Positions 1-9,837 of a stretch of DNA of 64,000 bases are shown here, piece after piece; position 1 is the stretch's first letter; each line of letters opens with the position of its first letter. Both the position numbers and the translations under genes were made by a program. The notes beneath the pieces were generated by a model. That model worked only from the letters and a program-made list of their open reading frames with translations, had not been told where the DNA came from and made no database searches. Source of the DNA: Lachnospiraceae bacterium (GTDB lineage: Bacteria > Bacillota_A > Clostridia > Lachnospirales > Lachnospiraceae); contig JAETQR010000006.1 in assembly GCA_021770615.1 (NCBI GenBank), positions 61,809 through 125,808 on the forward strand. Direction: 5' to 3'.

Positions 1-46
1 GAAGATCCTCCCTGGGAAGCTGCTTCCAAAATAACCACTCGGCCCA

Positions 47-100
47 AAAGACATAAGAAGGGGTGGGTGTTTTGTCCCCCCTCCCCTTCTCACGTCTTTT
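47..100 (-). terminator. Terminator downstream of rfbD
   Basis: Long imperfect stem: AAAGAC plus AGAAGGGG-type bases on one side pair with CCCCTTCT and GTCTTT on the other. It ends in a short T run when read on the minus strand, just after the rfbD stop. The near-symmetry means it could also stop plus-strand transcription. Bases 1-112 hold nothing else recognisable. Confidence 0.75.
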
Positions 101-112
101 TGCCACCCTCTT

Positions 113-964
113 TTATTTGGAAAGCAGCTCCCCCACATAGCGTCCCACCGCATCCTGCCAAGAAGGCAATTTATTAAATCCATTTTTAACAAGATTCTCC
201 TTGCTCATTCTGCTGTTCTTCGGTCGTTTCGCCTTTGTAGGAAATTCATCAGAGGACACCGGAGTTACCTTCACCTCATCCATCCCTGCCACATGAAAAA
301 TTTCTTTTGCAAATTCGTACCAGCTGCAGATTCCTTCATTCGTGGCGTGGTACTGGCCATATGCTTCAGATTCTGCCATATCGACAAGAAGTTTCGCCAG
401 ATCGTAAGTATACGTAGGCGAACCGATCTGGTCATCTACTACCCTGACTGCCCCGTTTTCCTTTCCTAAACGAAGCATTGTTTTCACAAAATTGTTTCCA
501 TTCATTCCAAAAGCCCAGGAAATGCGGACAATAAAATATTTATCTAATCTTGATTTTATTTCTTGTTCTCCCTCATATTTTGTCTGCCCATACACATTCA
601 GAGGATTTGGCATATCATCCGGCTCCCACGGTCTCTCTCCCTCTCCTGAAAAAATATAATCCGTACTGAGGTAAATAAGCTTACAATCCAGCGATGCACA
701 CATATCCGCTATGTTTTTTGTCCCTTCTGCATTGACCTTCCGGCACACTTCCGGCTCCTCCTCCGCCCGGTCGACTGCCGTATATGCACCGCAGTGAATG
801 ACTACTTCCGGTGCATTGGCTGTAAGCACTTCCTGTACCTGCCTGGAATTTGTGACATCCATCTCATCACTATTGACACCCACTGCATCATAACCCCGGC
901 GTCTGAGCTCATTCATCACGTCAAATCCAAGCTGGCCCCTTACGCCTGTCACCAAAACTTTCAT
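113..964 (-). CDS. rfbD: dTDP-4-dehydrorhamnose reductase
   Basis: Cytoplasmic NAD(P)H-dependent enzyme that reduces dTDP-4-dehydro-L-rhamnose to dTDP-L-rhamnose, the last step of rhamnose donor synthesis for surface glycans. It is an extended short-chain dehydrogenase of 283 residues, normal for RmlD. The Rossmann motif GVRGQLG is at residues 7-13, the catalytic pair is visible as STDYIFSG and YGQTKYEGE, and the C-terminal substrate region contains RPKNSRMS. The start overlaps the rfbB stop by 4 bp, so the two are probably translationally coupled. RfbA and RfbC are not in the window and may lie to the left or elsewhere. Family assignment is firm. Confidence 0.95.
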   Translation of the reverse strand: MKVLVTGVRGQLGFDVMNELRRRGYDAVGVNSDEMDVTNSRQVQEVLTANAPEVVIHCGAYTAVDRAEEEPEVCRKVNAEGTKNIADMCASLDCKLIYLSTDYIFSGEGERPWEPDDMPNPLNVYGQTKYEGEQEIKSRLDKYFIVRISWAFGMNGNNFVKTMLRLGKENGAVRVVDDQIGSPTYTYDLAKLLVDMAESEAYGQYHATNEGICSWYEFAKEIFHVAGMDEVKVTPVSSDEFPTKAKRPKNSRMSKENLVKNGFNKLPSWQDAVGRYVGELLSK

Positions 965-1989
965 TCCGCCAGATCCTTTCCATACATTTTCTCAAAATAG
1001 TTTGCGTATTCCCCGCTGATAATATTCTCCCACCATTCTTTGTGATTCAAGTACCAGTCGATCGTCTGCCGGATCCCGGTCTCAAACGTGTACTTCGGTT
1101 TCCATCCAAGCTCTTCCTCCAGTTTAGACGGATCGATCGCATACCGGAGATCATGCCCCGGCCGGTCTGTCACAAACTCGATCAGACTTTCCGGTTTTCC
1201 AAGTTCCCTGAGAATCGTTTTTACAACCTCGAGATTTGTCTTTTCATTGTGACCACCGACATTATATACTTCTCCCACCTTGCCGTTATGGATGATGAGG
1301 TCGATCGCCTCACAGTGGTCAGACACATGAAGCCAGTCGCGGACATTCTCTCCCTTTCCGTATACAGGCAGCTTTTCATCTGCCAGTGCCCGGGAAATGA
1401 TCAGCGGAATGAGTTTTTCCGGAAAATGATAGGGTCCATAATTGTTAGAACATCTCGAAATCGTCACAGGAAGCCCATATGTCCTGTAGTAGGCAAGCAC
1501 AAACAGATCTGCACTCGCCTTGCTTGATGAATACGGACTGGAGGTGTGAAGCGGTGTGTCCTCATGGAAAAACAGATCCGGACGGTCCAGCGGAAGATCT
1601 CCGTACACTTCATCGGTAGATACCTGATGATATCTTTTTACTCCATATTCCTTTGAGGCGTCCAGAAGTACCTGCGTCCCCATGACATTCGTCTGCACAA
1701 AAATCCCAGGATCCGTGATCGAACGGTCCACATGGCTCTCCGCTGCAAAGTTCACGACGATATCCGGCCTCTCCTTCTCAAAAAGTTCCATGATAAATTT
1801 GCGGTCTGCGATATCGCCACGCACAAATTTATAATTCGGTTCATTTTCTACTGGTTTAAGCGTCTCCAGATTCCCTGCGTAAGTAAGCAGATCCAAATTA
1901 ATAATATCATCCTCTGGGTATTTCTTCACCATATGATGCACAAAATTTCCTCCGATAAACCCTGCACCGCCTGTCACCAACACTTTCAT
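961..1989 (-). CDS. rfbB: dTDP-glucose 4,6-dehydratase
   Basis: Converts dTDP-D-glucose to dTDP-4-keto-6-deoxyglucose with bound NAD+, the committed step of dTDP-rhamnose synthesis. The protein is 342 residues, standard length. Visible family marks are the NAD motif GGAGFIGGNF (7-16), the NFAAESHVDRS segment, the active-site STDEVYGDL, the YSSSKASAD catalytic Tyr-Lys motif, and SNNYGPYHFPEKLIP. It overlaps the MerR-methyltransferase stop by 4 bp upstream and rfbD by 4 bp downstream, so the three genes form one tight minus-strand operon. Confidence 0.96.
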   Translation of the reverse strand: MKVLVTGGAGFIGGNFVHHMVKKYPEDDIINLDLLTYAGNLETLKPVENEPNYKFVRGDIADRKFIMELFEKERPDIVVNFAAESHVDRSITDPGIFVQTNVMGTQVLLDASKEYGVKRYHQVSTDEVYGDLPLDRPDLFFHEDTPLHTSSPYSSSKASADLFVLAYYRTYGLPVTISRCSNNYGPYHFPEKLIPLIISRALADEKLPVYGKGENVRDWLHVSDHCEAIDLIIHNGKVGEVYNVGGHNEKTNLEVVKTILRELGKPESLIEFVTDRPGHDLRYAIDPSKLEEELGWKPKYTFETGIRQTIDWYLNHKEWWENIISGEYANYFEKMYGKDLAE

Positions 1990-3173
1990 TTTCTTTTCCC
2001 TCCTGCGATAAATAATCCCGCCTGCTTCGTTATCTTGATATATCCTCTCCTGGCAAGCTTTTTTTCCAAAAATGTCTTAAACTCATCATATGCCGGAACC
2101 AGATATTCCCTCTGGTTTCCATGGCACGACATGATATAATCCATCAGGGCGCCCGCATCTGTTACTTTCAGATAATCTGGATAATCTATCCATGTCACAT
2201 CATGAAAAAACTTTTGCAGACCAGCCTTCCCATTCTGAATCCCAAAGTTTTCATAAAGACGCACTCCCGAGAGCCGGATCTTAGGCTCAAACTCCCGGAC
2301 CAACTCCTCCACCTCACGCATATGGTCCTCACCATAAGTGGCACACACAAAATGTCCATCGCTTCTCAGTACCCGGCAGACCTCCGATAATGCCAGATTC
2401 AAATCCCTCAGATAGAATAAAACAAAATTTGCCACCACCAGATCAAATGAATCCGCCTTTTTATCGATACGGTGACAATCCATCACCTGATATGAAAAAC
2501 AATCCTTTCCGGTATTTCTCTTCGTATCCTCGATCATACCGGGGGAAATATCTGTCAAAAGAATATGGGCATCTTCCGGAACCCTGTCCAGATTCTCTTT
2601 CCAGAGCATTCCGTTTCCACATCCAAGCTCCAGAACCTTCATCCTATCCTCCAGCCCGAGATTTTCATAGATCCACGAAAACCAGCTCTGAGGATTATGA
2701 GAATATAAATTATGAAGAGTAGCCCTCGCATCTAAATTCTTCCCATTTTTATACTGTTCCACCAGCTCGTTGTCCATACTGATGATCTGGATCAGTTTCG
2801 TAATTTCATCCCAATCCGGACATTTTGTCTGTTCAAACATCTGTGATACATTCTGAATAGACTCTTCCACTGCCTGCAGATGCTCAATCTTTTTTCTTAC
2901 AAGGGATAACTGCATCTCAAAAGATTTCTGTAGAAAATCCGTGTTCGACTCATTGAGCGACAACTCCTGAATCTCTTCCAACGAAAAACCAAGGAGCTTA
3001 AGCGTGAGAATCCGCTGCAATCTGGCAAATTCTTCGGCACTGTAATACCGGTATCCGTTTTCACTTATCTTTTCAGGATGGATGAGCCCGATCTTTTCAT
3101 AATAATGGATCGTCCGGACAGAGACGTTCGCTTTTTTCGCAAACTCCCCCGTCAGATACAATTTTTTATCCAA
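1986..3173 (-). CDS. MerR regulator fused to a SAM methyltransferase
   Basis: A two-part protein of 395 residues. Residues 5-75 are a MerR winged helix-turn-helix (GEFAKKANVSVRTIHYYEKIGL), followed by a helical dimerisation stretch to about 125. From about 155 comes a class I methyltransferase fold with the SAM motif VLELGCGNG and a following LLTDIS acidic strand. In this family the C-terminal part usually senses the inducer; here it may instead be an enzyme, and I cannot tell the substrate. The start is TTG at 3173, seven bases after GGAGG; the nearby ATG is out of frame and stops at once. It is the first gene of the operon with rfbB and rfbD, which gives no clear clue to its ligand. Confidence 0.85.
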   Translation of the reverse strand: MDKKLYLTGEFAKKANVSVRTIHYYEKIGLIHPEKISENGYRYYSAEEFARLQRILTLKLLGFSLEEIQELSLNESNTDFLQKSFEMQLSLVRKKIEHLQAVEESIQNVSQMFEQTKCPDWDEITKLIQIISMDNELVEQYKNGKNLDARATLHNLYSHNPQSWFSWIYENLGLEDRMKVLELGCGNGMLWKENLDRVPEDAHILLTDISPGMIEDTKRNTGKDCFSYQVMDCHRIDKKADSFDLVVANFVLFYLRDLNLALSEVCRVLRSDGHFVCATYGEDHMREVEELVREFEPKIRLSGVRLYENFGIQNGKAGLQKFFHDVTWIDYPDYLKVTDAGALMDYIMSCHGNQREYLVPAYDEFKTFLEKKLARRGYIKITKQAGLFIAGGKRK

Positions 3174-3229
3174 TCACCATCCTCCCTTCCGGACAACAGA
3201 CACCTCTTGTTTATCTGTCATTTTTCTCT

Positions 3230-3260
3230 AGTATAAACCATGACGTATGGTAACAGTCAA
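3230..3260 (-). promoter_or_regulatory. MerR-type promoter with 19-bp spacer
   Basis: Read on the minus strand, TTGACT (3255-3260) and TATACT (3230-3235) are separated by 19 bp rather than 17. The spacer holds the dyad ACCAT-N5-ATGGT. Long spacers with a central dyad are the known mark of promoters remodelled by MerR proteins. It sits directly upstream of the MerR-methyltransferase gene, so autoregulation of the whole rfbBD operon is likely. The -35 overlaps the stop codon of the gene behind it. Confidence 0.8.
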
Positions 3261-5116
3261 CTTTTTTTTGCATTCTTTTTGAAACTTTTTTTATTCTTCC
3301 CCTTTTTCACGATTTTTCTCGGTGGTATCAGACATTTCTCACCAAAACCAATCAGATCCTGACGTCCTGCTTTATACAATGCCTCTTTGACAAGCTCATA
3401 ATTCTCCGGATCGCGGTACTGGATCAACGCCCGCTGCATCGCCTTTTCATGATGCGACCTTGGCACATAGATGTGTTCCATCGTTCGCGGATCAATCCCC
3501 GTATAATACATGCATGTAGATACGGTGCCCGGCGTCGGGTAAAAATCCTGAACCTGTTCCGGCATGTAGCCAAGATCCCTCACATATTCCGCCAGTTCCA
3601 CTGCCTCTTTCAGGGAAGACCCGGGATGGGAAGACATCAGATACGGAACCGCATATTGTTCCTTGCCACTAAGCCGGTTTACCTTTGCATATCTCTTTAA
3701 AAATGCTTCATATACCCTATTCTCCGGTTTTCCCATCGCCTTTAACACCACATCCGAAACATGTTCCGGCGCCACGCGTAACTGCCCGCTGATATGATGC
3801 TCACATAACTCCCTCAAAAACATATCGTCCCGGTCTGCCATAACATAATCAAACCGGATCCCTGACCGCACAAACACTTTTTTTACCTTTGGCAGCTTTC
3901 GCAACTCCCCAAGAAGCGTCGTGTAATCTTTATGACTTGCCTTCATATTTACACATGGCTTCGGGAATAAACACTGCTTTTTCACACAAGCCCCGGTTTT
4001 CATCTGTTTTTCACAGGCAGGATGACGAAAATTTCCGGTCGGCCCGCCGACGTCATGGATATACCCCTTAAATTCTTTATCTTCTGTCATCCGTTTTGCC
4101 TCTTCAATCATAGAAGCGTGGCTTCTCACCTGTACGATACGTCCCTGATGAAAGGTCAATGAACAAAAATTACAGCCGCCAAAACACCCCCGGCAGCTCG
4201 TCAGGCTAAACCTGATTTCCCGGATCGCCGGTATTCCACCGTCCTTTTCATAAACCGGATGATATGTCCCCACATAGGGATAGCTGTACACATCGTCCAT
4301 TTCCTGCGTCGTCAACGGGGCCGCCGGTGGATTTTGCACGACCAGAACCTTTCCCGGATAACGCTCGATAAGAGGTTTCGCTGTAAAAGGATCCGTATTT
4401 TCATACTGAATCATAAAACTTTCCGCATATTTTCTCCTGTCACCTGCACTGTCCCCGAAAGAGGGAAGTTCGACCGCATCATAAATATCCTCCCCCTCCT
4501 TCGTGCGGTATAGCGTTCCATGAACATATGTGATATCACGGATATCCATCCCGCTGTCCAGTGCTTCTGCAATCTCTAAAACACTGTGTTCTCCCATCCC
4601 ATATGAAATCAGATCTGCTCCTGAATCAAGCAGGATCGAGCGCTTCAGCTTGTCCGACCAGTAATCATAATGGGCAAATCTCCGCAGGCTCGCCTCGATC
4701 CCCCCTAAAATAATAGGCGTCTTCTTAAATGTCCGCCGGATCAGATTGGAATATACGACTGTGGCATAATCCGGCCGTTTCCCCGAAATACCCCCGGGAG
4801 AATAGGCATCTTTTTTCCGTCTCTTCCGATTCACCGTATAGTGATTTACCATGGAATCCATATTTCCGCTGCTCACCAAAAAAGCAAGGCGGGGTTCGCC
4901 AAGAACAGCGATACTCTTGTCATCCTTCCAGTCCGGCTGCGCAATAATACCGACCTTATAACCATGCGCCTCCAGATGCCGGCTGATGATCGCCGTTCCG
5001 AATGACGAATGATCCACATAAGCGTCACCCGTAACATATACAAAGTCGCACTGTTCCCATCCTCGTTTCTTCATATCCTCTCTGGATATCGGAAGAAATT
5101 CCTTTTTATTTTCCAT
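3257..5116 (-). CDS. YgiQ-family radical SAM protein
   Basis: About 619 residues from the chosen start. The iron-sulfur cluster motif is visible as SCRGCFGGCNFCSLTF, a CxxxCxxC radical SAM signature, preceded by the UPF0313/YgiQ N-terminal region (TGDAYVDHSSFG, GGIEASLRRFAHYDYW). The C-terminus is a Lys-rich tail. The biochemical role of YgiQ proteins is not established; they are predicted to be cytoplasmic radical SAM enzymes. An upstream in-frame ATG would add 21 residues, but the ATG at 5116 has GGAG seven bases ahead and the protein then begins with the family-like MENKKEFLPIS. It ends at the promoter of the MerR gene. Confidence 0.92.
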   Translation of the reverse strand: MENKKEFLPISREDMKKRGWEQCDFVYVTGDAYVDHSSFGTAIISRHLEAHGYKVGIIAQPDWKDDKSIAVLGEPRLAFLVSSGNMDSMVNHYTVNRKRRKKDAYSPGGISGKRPDYATVVYSNLIRRTFKKTPIILGGIEASLRRFAHYDYWSDKLKRSILLDSGADLISYGMGEHSVLEIAEALDSGMDIRDITYVHGTLYRTKEGEDIYDAVELPSFGDSAGDRRKYAESFMIQYENTDPFTAKPLIERYPGKVLVVQNPPAAPLTTQEMDDVYSYPYVGTYHPVYEKDGGIPAIREIRFSLTSCRGCFGGCNFCSLTFHQGRIVQVRSHASMIEEAKRMTEDKEFKGYIHDVGGPTGNFRHPACEKQMKTGACVKKQCLFPKPCVNMKASHKDYTTLLGELRKLPKVKKVFVRSGIRFDYVMADRDDMFLRELCEHHISGQLRVAPEHVSDVVLKAMGKPENRVYEAFLKRYAKVNRLSGKEQYAVPYLMSSHPGSSLKEAVELAEYVRDLGYMPEQVQDFYPTPGTVSTCMYYTGIDPRTMEHIYVPRSHHEKAMQRALIQYRDPENYELVKEALYKAGRQDLIGFGEKCLIPPRKIVKKGKNKKSFKKNAKKS

Positions 5117-5160
5117 GCAGATACTCCAATCTGTTTTGACAAAACATTCCATATCCGTAT

Positions 5161-5192
5161 AAAAAGGCCAGATAAACAAGTCTGGCCTTTTT
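5161..5192. terminator. Bidirectional terminator after the FGGY kinase
   Basis: Perfect stem AAAAAGGCCAGA / TCTGGCCTTTTT around an 8-nt loop, with T runs on both strands. It lies between the FGGY kinase stop and the ygiQ-like start, so it ends the kinase transcript and leaves the radical SAM gene needing its own short promoter or read-through. Confidence 0.85.
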
Positions 5193-5244
5193 TAAACATT
5201 TCACAGATAATACCGGGCCCAATCACTCCCTCACTATCTGATCC

Positions 5245-6849
5245 TTATAAATTTTCTACCGCTGCACGCTCGATCGGCAGTCCTTTTTTATATCTCTCGA
5301 TAAATTCATCAAATCCCCTGACATCTTCTGCGTCCGGCGCGATCTCCACTCCTTCATATCCGGCAAACACCTTATCTGCCAGATAATCGTCCAGCGTCTC
5401 TCCCTCTGATTTATTTTTCATATAAGAGGCCAGAAGAGCGATTCCCCATGCTCCGCCTTCACCGGCCGTCTCCATAACAGAAACCGGTGCATTCATCGCC
5501 GCTGCCATGATCCTCTGGCCGACGCCTTTTGTTTTAAAGAGACCACCATGCCCCAATATGCTCTCGAGTGTGACACCCTCTTTTTTGAGAAGAATATCAA
5601 GTCCTACTTTAAGGGCGCCAAGTGCAGTAAACAGATTCACCCGCATAAAGTTTGCAAGATTGAACGTACTATCCGGCGTCCTTACAAACATCGGGCGTCC
5701 CTGTTCAAACCCGGTAATGTGCTCACCGGAAAAATAATTGTAAGCCAGGAGACCGCCTCCATCCGTATCGCCCTCCAGAGCCTTGTTGTACAACGTCGCG
5801 TAGAGCTTATCCATATCCACTTCCATGCCAAAGGTTTCAGCAAATTCACGGAACAGATTCACCCAGGCATTCAGATCGGAAGTACAGTTATTGCAATGCA
5901 CCATACCTACAGGTTTTCCCGTCGGCGTCGTCACAAGGTCGATCTCCTCATATACTTCTGACAGCTCTTTTTCCAAAACGATCATCGCAAACACAGAAGT
6001 TCCTGCCGACACATTCCCTGTTCTGACTGCCACGCTGTTTGTCGCCGCCATTCCTGTCCCGGCATCTCCTTCCGGTGGGCAAAGCGGAATACCCGCCTCG
6101 AGATTTCCTGACACATCAAGAAGTCTGGCCCCCTCTTCGGTCAATTCCCCTGCCACATCTCCTGCTACCAGTACTTCCGGCAGAATATCCTGTAATTTCC
6201 ACGAATATCCCTTATCTTTCACAGCCTCATCAAATTTTGACACCATCGTGCTGTCAAACTTCTTTGTCCGGCTGTCGATCGGAAACATACCGGAAGCTTC
6301 GCCTACACCGAGAACTTTTTCCCCGGTAAGACGCCAGTGTATATAACCTGCAAGAGTTGTCTGGAATGCAATACTTCCCACGTGCTCCTCGCCATTTAAA
6401 ATGGCCTGATACAAATGTGCGATGCTCCACCTCTGGGGGATATTGAAATCAAAGAGAGCCGTCAGTTTTTCAGATGCCTCTCCCGTGATCGTATTTCTCC
6501 ATGTACGAAAAGGAACAAGGAGTTCTCCGTCTTTATCAAAGACCATATACCCATGCATCATCGCACTGAAACCGATGGCGCCAACCCTTTTTAACGTAAC
6601 CCCGTATTGATTTTCCACATCCTGTGCCATTTTCGTATAGCTGTCCTGCAGTCCGGTCCATATATCCTCCAGGCTGTATGTCCATATACCATTTTCCAGT
6701 CTGTTCTCCCAATCATGGCTTCCCGATGCAATGGGAGCATTATCCTCTCCGACCAAAACAGCTTTGATACGGGTGGAGCCAAACTCAATCCCCAAGGCTG
6801 TCTTTCCATTCTCCAGTGCTTTTACGACCCCGTCTCTCGCAATCCCCAT
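5245..6849 (-). CDS. FGGY-family carbohydrate kinase
   Basis: ATP-dependent sugar kinase of 534 residues, in the size range of xylulokinases and ribulokinases. The actin-like ATPase phosphate-1 motif is [12 protein letters not shown] (20-31), the sugar-contact region includes SAMMHGYM, the second ATP motif is seen in [12 protein letters not shown], and the adenosine region reads [20 protein letters not shown]. The substrate cannot be read from sequence; this subfamily in Firmicutes is often loosely called xylulokinase or ribulokinase. Its ribosome site (AGGAGG, 10 bases from ATG) overlaps the stop codon of the small secreted protein upstream, which implies coupling. No sugar transporter or isomerase is adjacent. 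Confidence 0.85.
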   Translation of the reverse strand: MGIARDGVVKALENGKTALGIEFGSTRIKAVLVGEDNAPIASGSHDWENRLENGIWTYSLEDIWTGLQDSYTKMAQDVENQYGVTLKRVGAIGFSAMMHGYMVFDKDGELLVPFRTWRNTITGEASEKLTALFDFNIPQRWSIAHLYQAILNGEEHVGSIAFQTTLAGYIHWRLTGEKVLGVGEASGMFPIDSRTKKFDSTMVSKFDEAVKDKGYSWKLQDILPEVLVAGDVAGELTEEGARLLDVSGNLEAGIPLCPPEGDAGTGMAATNSVAVRTGNVSAGTSVFAMIVLEKELSEVYEEIDLVTTPTGKPVGMVHCNNCTSDLNAWVNLFREFAETFGMEVDMDKLYATLYNKALEGDTDGGGLLAYNYFSGEHITGFEQGRPMFVRTPDSTFNLANFMRVNLFTALGALKVGLDILLKKEGVTLESILGHGGLFKTKGVGQRIMAAAMNAPVSVMETAGEGGAWGIALLASYMKNKSEGETLDDYLADKVFAGYEGVEIAPDAEDVRGFDEFIERYKKGLPIERAAVENL

Positions 6850-6863
6850 AAAAATTTCTCCTC

Positions 6864-7373
6864 CTAGTCTCTCAACGTCAGTTTTTTATTTGCTTTGCAC
6901 GAACTCATCATGCCTTTTACCGCTGCATTATAAAATTTACTTTTTGATTTTGGATAAGTGACCTGAAATGCAATTTCCCCATTTGACAGGAAACAATAAT
7001 AATACTGCACTACATTTTTACCTGAAACATAACTGTAGTTACACTCTTTCGCGGATACTTTGTGTACCTGTATCTTCCGGTTCTTTTTCGCCGTCTCCAC
7101 GACGCTCTTTCCATTCCTTTTTTTCGCTTTTCCGTAAGAAGTCCAGATCGTAGCCCGCGCCTTTCCATCCTCTGATTGAATCTTCGTGCCATCGCCTGCA
7201 CCATAATCCGCACGCTTTGTAAGCGTAGAGGGATATTTCACCGTATACATAAACCTCGAGTTATTATAGGTCTTATATTTTACACTTTCTGCTTTTACTT
7301 CAGGAGAGATAATACCTATCATAACTGCCATCACTGCAAAAATACATGTTACCTTTCTCATAATCGCTTTCAT
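6864..7373 (-). CDS. Small secreted protein of unknown function
   Basis: 169 residues with a clear Sec signal peptide ([20 protein letters not shown], cleavage likely after VKA near residue 28). The mature part is basic and Tyr-rich, with a segment like [17 protein letters not shown], reminiscent of secreted beta-sandwich domains that begin with a 'ytvkYPs' strand, and a C-terminal Lys-rich tail. I recognise no catalytic motif. A strong promoter (TTGATT-17-TATAAT) lies at 7459-7487 and the FGGY kinase follows 14 bp after its stop, so the two are probably cotranscribed, though I see no functional link. Confidence 0.75.
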   Translation of the reverse strand: MKAIMRKVTCIFAVMAVMIGIISPEVKAESVKYKTYNNSRFMYTVKYPSTLTKRADYGAGDGTKIQSEDGKARATIWTSYGKAKKRNGKSVVETAKKNRKIQVHKVSAKECNYSYVSGKNVVQYYYCFLSNGEIAFQVTYPKSKSKFYNAAVKGMMSSCKANKKLTLRD

Positions 7374-7458
7374 GATAATGACCTCCTTTACTTTCTCATA
7401 TTTTACTGCTTTTGCTCATTTCTTTCCCCAAATCCACAACATCATATACCATCAGCTT

Positions 7459-7487
7459 ATTATAGTACAACAGGAAATATTAATCAA
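7459..7487 (-). promoter_or_regulatory. Sigma-A promoter for the secreted protein/FGGY operon
   Basis: Minus strand TTGATT (7482-7487), 17-bp spacer, TATAAT (7459-7464). It lies about 86 bp upstream of the start of the small secreted protein gene. Confidence 0.7.
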
Positions 7488-7595
7488 TCAGCAAAATCGA
7501 CAAAATTAATAAATACCCGTCATACAATTTGGCAGATAATGCAGATGTTCTCATATATGATATCGCCAGAAAGCCGGAAAAGTTTACGTTGCGGG

Positions 7596-9590
7596 CTAAA
7601 AAAGTCCTGTGACCAGGTGGGTCGCAAATGCCACGAGCCATGCTACCCCGACCTGAAAGATGACGACAAACAAAGCCCATTTTTTATTCAGTTCCTTCGC
7701 CACCGTGGATACTGCTGCCACGCACGGAGTATACAAAAGGGTAAATACAAGAAACGTAAATGCTGTCGCCGGAGAAAACACTCCGGAAAGTACTTCCGGC
7801 AGCATCGCTGTCGTCGTTCCCATAAGAACAGCCGCCGTGCTTACCACTGCCTCCTTGGCTGTAAAACCGGCCACAAGAGAAGTACACATCCTCCAATCCG
7901 TGATGCCAAGCGGTGCAAAAACCGGGGTAAGAAGCCGGCCGATATAGGCGAGCATGCTCTCGGAACTGTCTGAAACTACATTAAATCTAATATCAAAGGT
8001 CTGTAAAAACCATATAATGATCGAGGCAAGAAAAATGATCGTAAATGCTTTTGTAATAAAATCCTTCGCCTTATGCCATAAAAGCATTCCCACACTTCTG
8101 GCAGACGGCAGACGGTAATTCGGAAGTTCCATCACAAACGGAACCGGTTTACCACGAAACAGCGTCTTCCGGAACACCAGTCCGCACAACACCCCCACAA
8201 AAATGCCGATCACATACATGCTGATCATGACAAGCCCCCGGTGATGTGGAAAGAAAGTAAGTGTAAAGATACCATAAATCGGCAATTTTGCACTGCAGCT
8301 CATAAAAGGCGTGAGCAATATCGTCATCTTCCGGTCCCGCTCACTTGAAAGCGTCCTCGCAGACATGACCGCCGGAACCGTACATCCGAACCCGATCAGC
8401 ATCGGCACAAAACTCCGCCCGGAGAGCCCGATCTTCCTCAAAAGCTTATCCATCACAAACGCCACCCTGGCCATATAACCGCTATCCTCCAGAATGGAAA
8501 GGAAGAAAAATAAGATAACGATGATGGGTACAAAAGACAGGACGCTCCCCACCCCGGTGATCACTCCGTTTACAACAAGAGATCGCACCACAGGATTAAT
8601 CCCCCACCTGGTCAGGCCGTCCTCTGCCACACTGCTGACCACATCGATCCCATCCGAGAGACGATCGGAAAGCCAGCCGCCAAAGGTACCAAATGTCAAA
8701 GCAAAGATAGCAAACATGATACACAAAAAAAGCGGTATCGCCAGATACTTATTCGTAAGCACCCGGTCGATTTTCACGCTCCTTGAATGCTGGAGGCTCT
8801 CTTTCGGCCTTACAACTGCATCCTGAACAACCTTTCCGATAAAGGTATAACGCATATCTGCGATCGCAGCCTTCCGGTCAGTGTCCATTTCACTCTCCAT
8901 CTCAGTGACACTGTGTTCGATCATATCGATTTCATTTTCTGAAAGTTCCAATGCTTTAAGAAGGGGCTCATCCCGCTCTACAAGCTTAGACGCCACGAAC
9001 GGGGCGGGGATCCCGATCCTCTCGGCATGATCCTCTACCAAATGTGCCACAGCGTGCAGCGTCCTGTGGACAGGGCCGGAGCAAAAATCCTGCCGTTTCG
9101 GTTTTTTCCGGTTTCTCGCCGTCACAAGCACCGTCTCAATCAGCTCGTCCACCCCTTCATTTTTACTGGCTGAGATCGGAACGACCGGAACACCAAGCTC
9201 CTCCTTTAAAAGATTTACCTTGATCGTCCCCCCATTTGCACGAACCTCATCCATCATATTCAGCGCGATCACCATCGGAATGTCTAACTGCAAAAGCTGC
9301 AGGGTAAGATAAAAATTTCTCTCAATATTTGTCGCATCAATAATATTAATAATGCCGTCCGGATGTTCCTTGGTCAGAAAATCCCTCGTAACGATTTCCT
9401 CCTGGGTATACGGTGACAGAGAATAAATCCCCGGCAGATCCACTACTTCATCTTCGGTTCCGCGTATCTTTCCTGCCTTGCTGTCCACAGTGACCCCGGG
9501 GAAATTTCCTACGTGCTGGTTCGATCCGGTCAACTGGTTAAAAAGTGTCGTTTTTCCTGAGTTCTGGTTTCCTGCTAAAGCAAACTTCAT
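7596..9590 (-). CDS. feoB: Ferrous iron transport GTPase/permease FeoB
   Basis: Inner-membrane Fe(II) uptake protein of 664 residues. The N-terminal G domain shows GNQNSGKTTLFNQLTG (G1, 7-22), DLPG (G3), NMMDE (G4) and SASKNEG (G5). A helical GDI-like spacer follows to about residue 270, then the polytopic permease with two gate-like repeats, including GFGCTVPAVMSART and AGFTAKEAVVSTAAVL, each with the conserved Cys or nearby motif region. The start overlaps the feoA stop by 4 bp. No FeoC-like gene follows. No Fur-type site is apparent before feoA, and the pair sits at the end of the gltX-helicase run. Confidence 0.96.
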   Translation of the reverse strand: MKFALAGNQNSGKTTLFNQLTGSNQHVGNFPGVTVDSKAGKIRGTEDEVVDLPGIYSLSPYTQEEIVTRDFLTKEHPDGIINIIDATNIERNFYLTLQLLQLDIPMVIALNMMDEVRANGGTIKVNLLKEELGVPVVPISASKNEGVDELIETVLVTARNRKKPKRQDFCSGPVHRTLHAVAHLVEDHAERIGIPAPFVASKLVERDEPLLKALELSENEIDMIEHSVTEMESEMDTDRKAAIADMRYTFIGKVVQDAVVRPKESLQHSRSVKIDRVLTNKYLAIPLFLCIMFAIFALTFGTFGGWLSDRLSDGIDVVSSVAEDGLTRWGINPVVRSLVVNGVITGVGSVLSFVPIIVILFFFLSILEDSGYMARVAFVMDKLLRKIGLSGRSFVPMLIGFGCTVPAVMSARTLSSERDRKMTILLTPFMSCSAKLPIYGIFTLTFFPHHRGLVMISMYVIGIFVGVLCGLVFRKTLFRGKPVPFVMELPNYRLPSARSVGMLLWHKAKDFITKAFTIIFLASIIIWFLQTFDIRFNVVSDSSESMLAYIGRLLTPVFAPLGITDWRMCTSLVAGFTAKEAVVSTAAVLMGTTTAMLPEVLSGVFSPATAFTFLVFTLLYTPCVAAVSTVAKELNKKWALFVVIFQVGVAWLVAFATHLVTGLF

Positions 9591-9814
9591 GATTTTTCCT
9601 CGATTTCTATCATCTTTGCATCATCAATACGTAAGGTCAGTTCATATCCTCTCAGCGTAATTTCAATCGGGTCTCCCATCGGTGCCACTTTCCTTACCAT
9701 AACCTCTGTCCTCGGCGTGAGCCCCATATCGAGCAGGCGGTCCCTGAGCGCCCCCTGTCCGTTCACCGCTGTTATCTTCGCTTCTCTTCCTATTTTAAGT
9801 TCATCTAATGTCAT
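9587..9814 (-). CDS. feoA: FeoA-family SH3-like protein
   Basis: Cytoplasmic accessory protein of Fe(II) uptake, thought to bind FeoB and tune its activity. 75 residues with the typical SH3-like pattern MTLDELKIGREAKI, LLDMGLTPRTEV and the PIEITLRGYELTLR strand pair near the end. It overlaps feoB by 4 bp and starts only 23 bp after the helicase gene, which leaves little room for a dedicated regulated promoter. Confidence 0.93.
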   Translation of the reverse strand: MTLDELKIGREAKITAVNGQGALRDRLLDMGLTPRTEVMVRKVAPMGDPIEITLRGYELTLRIDDAKMIEIEEKS

Positions 9815-9837
9815 TTTCCTGTCACCTTGCCTTCCAC

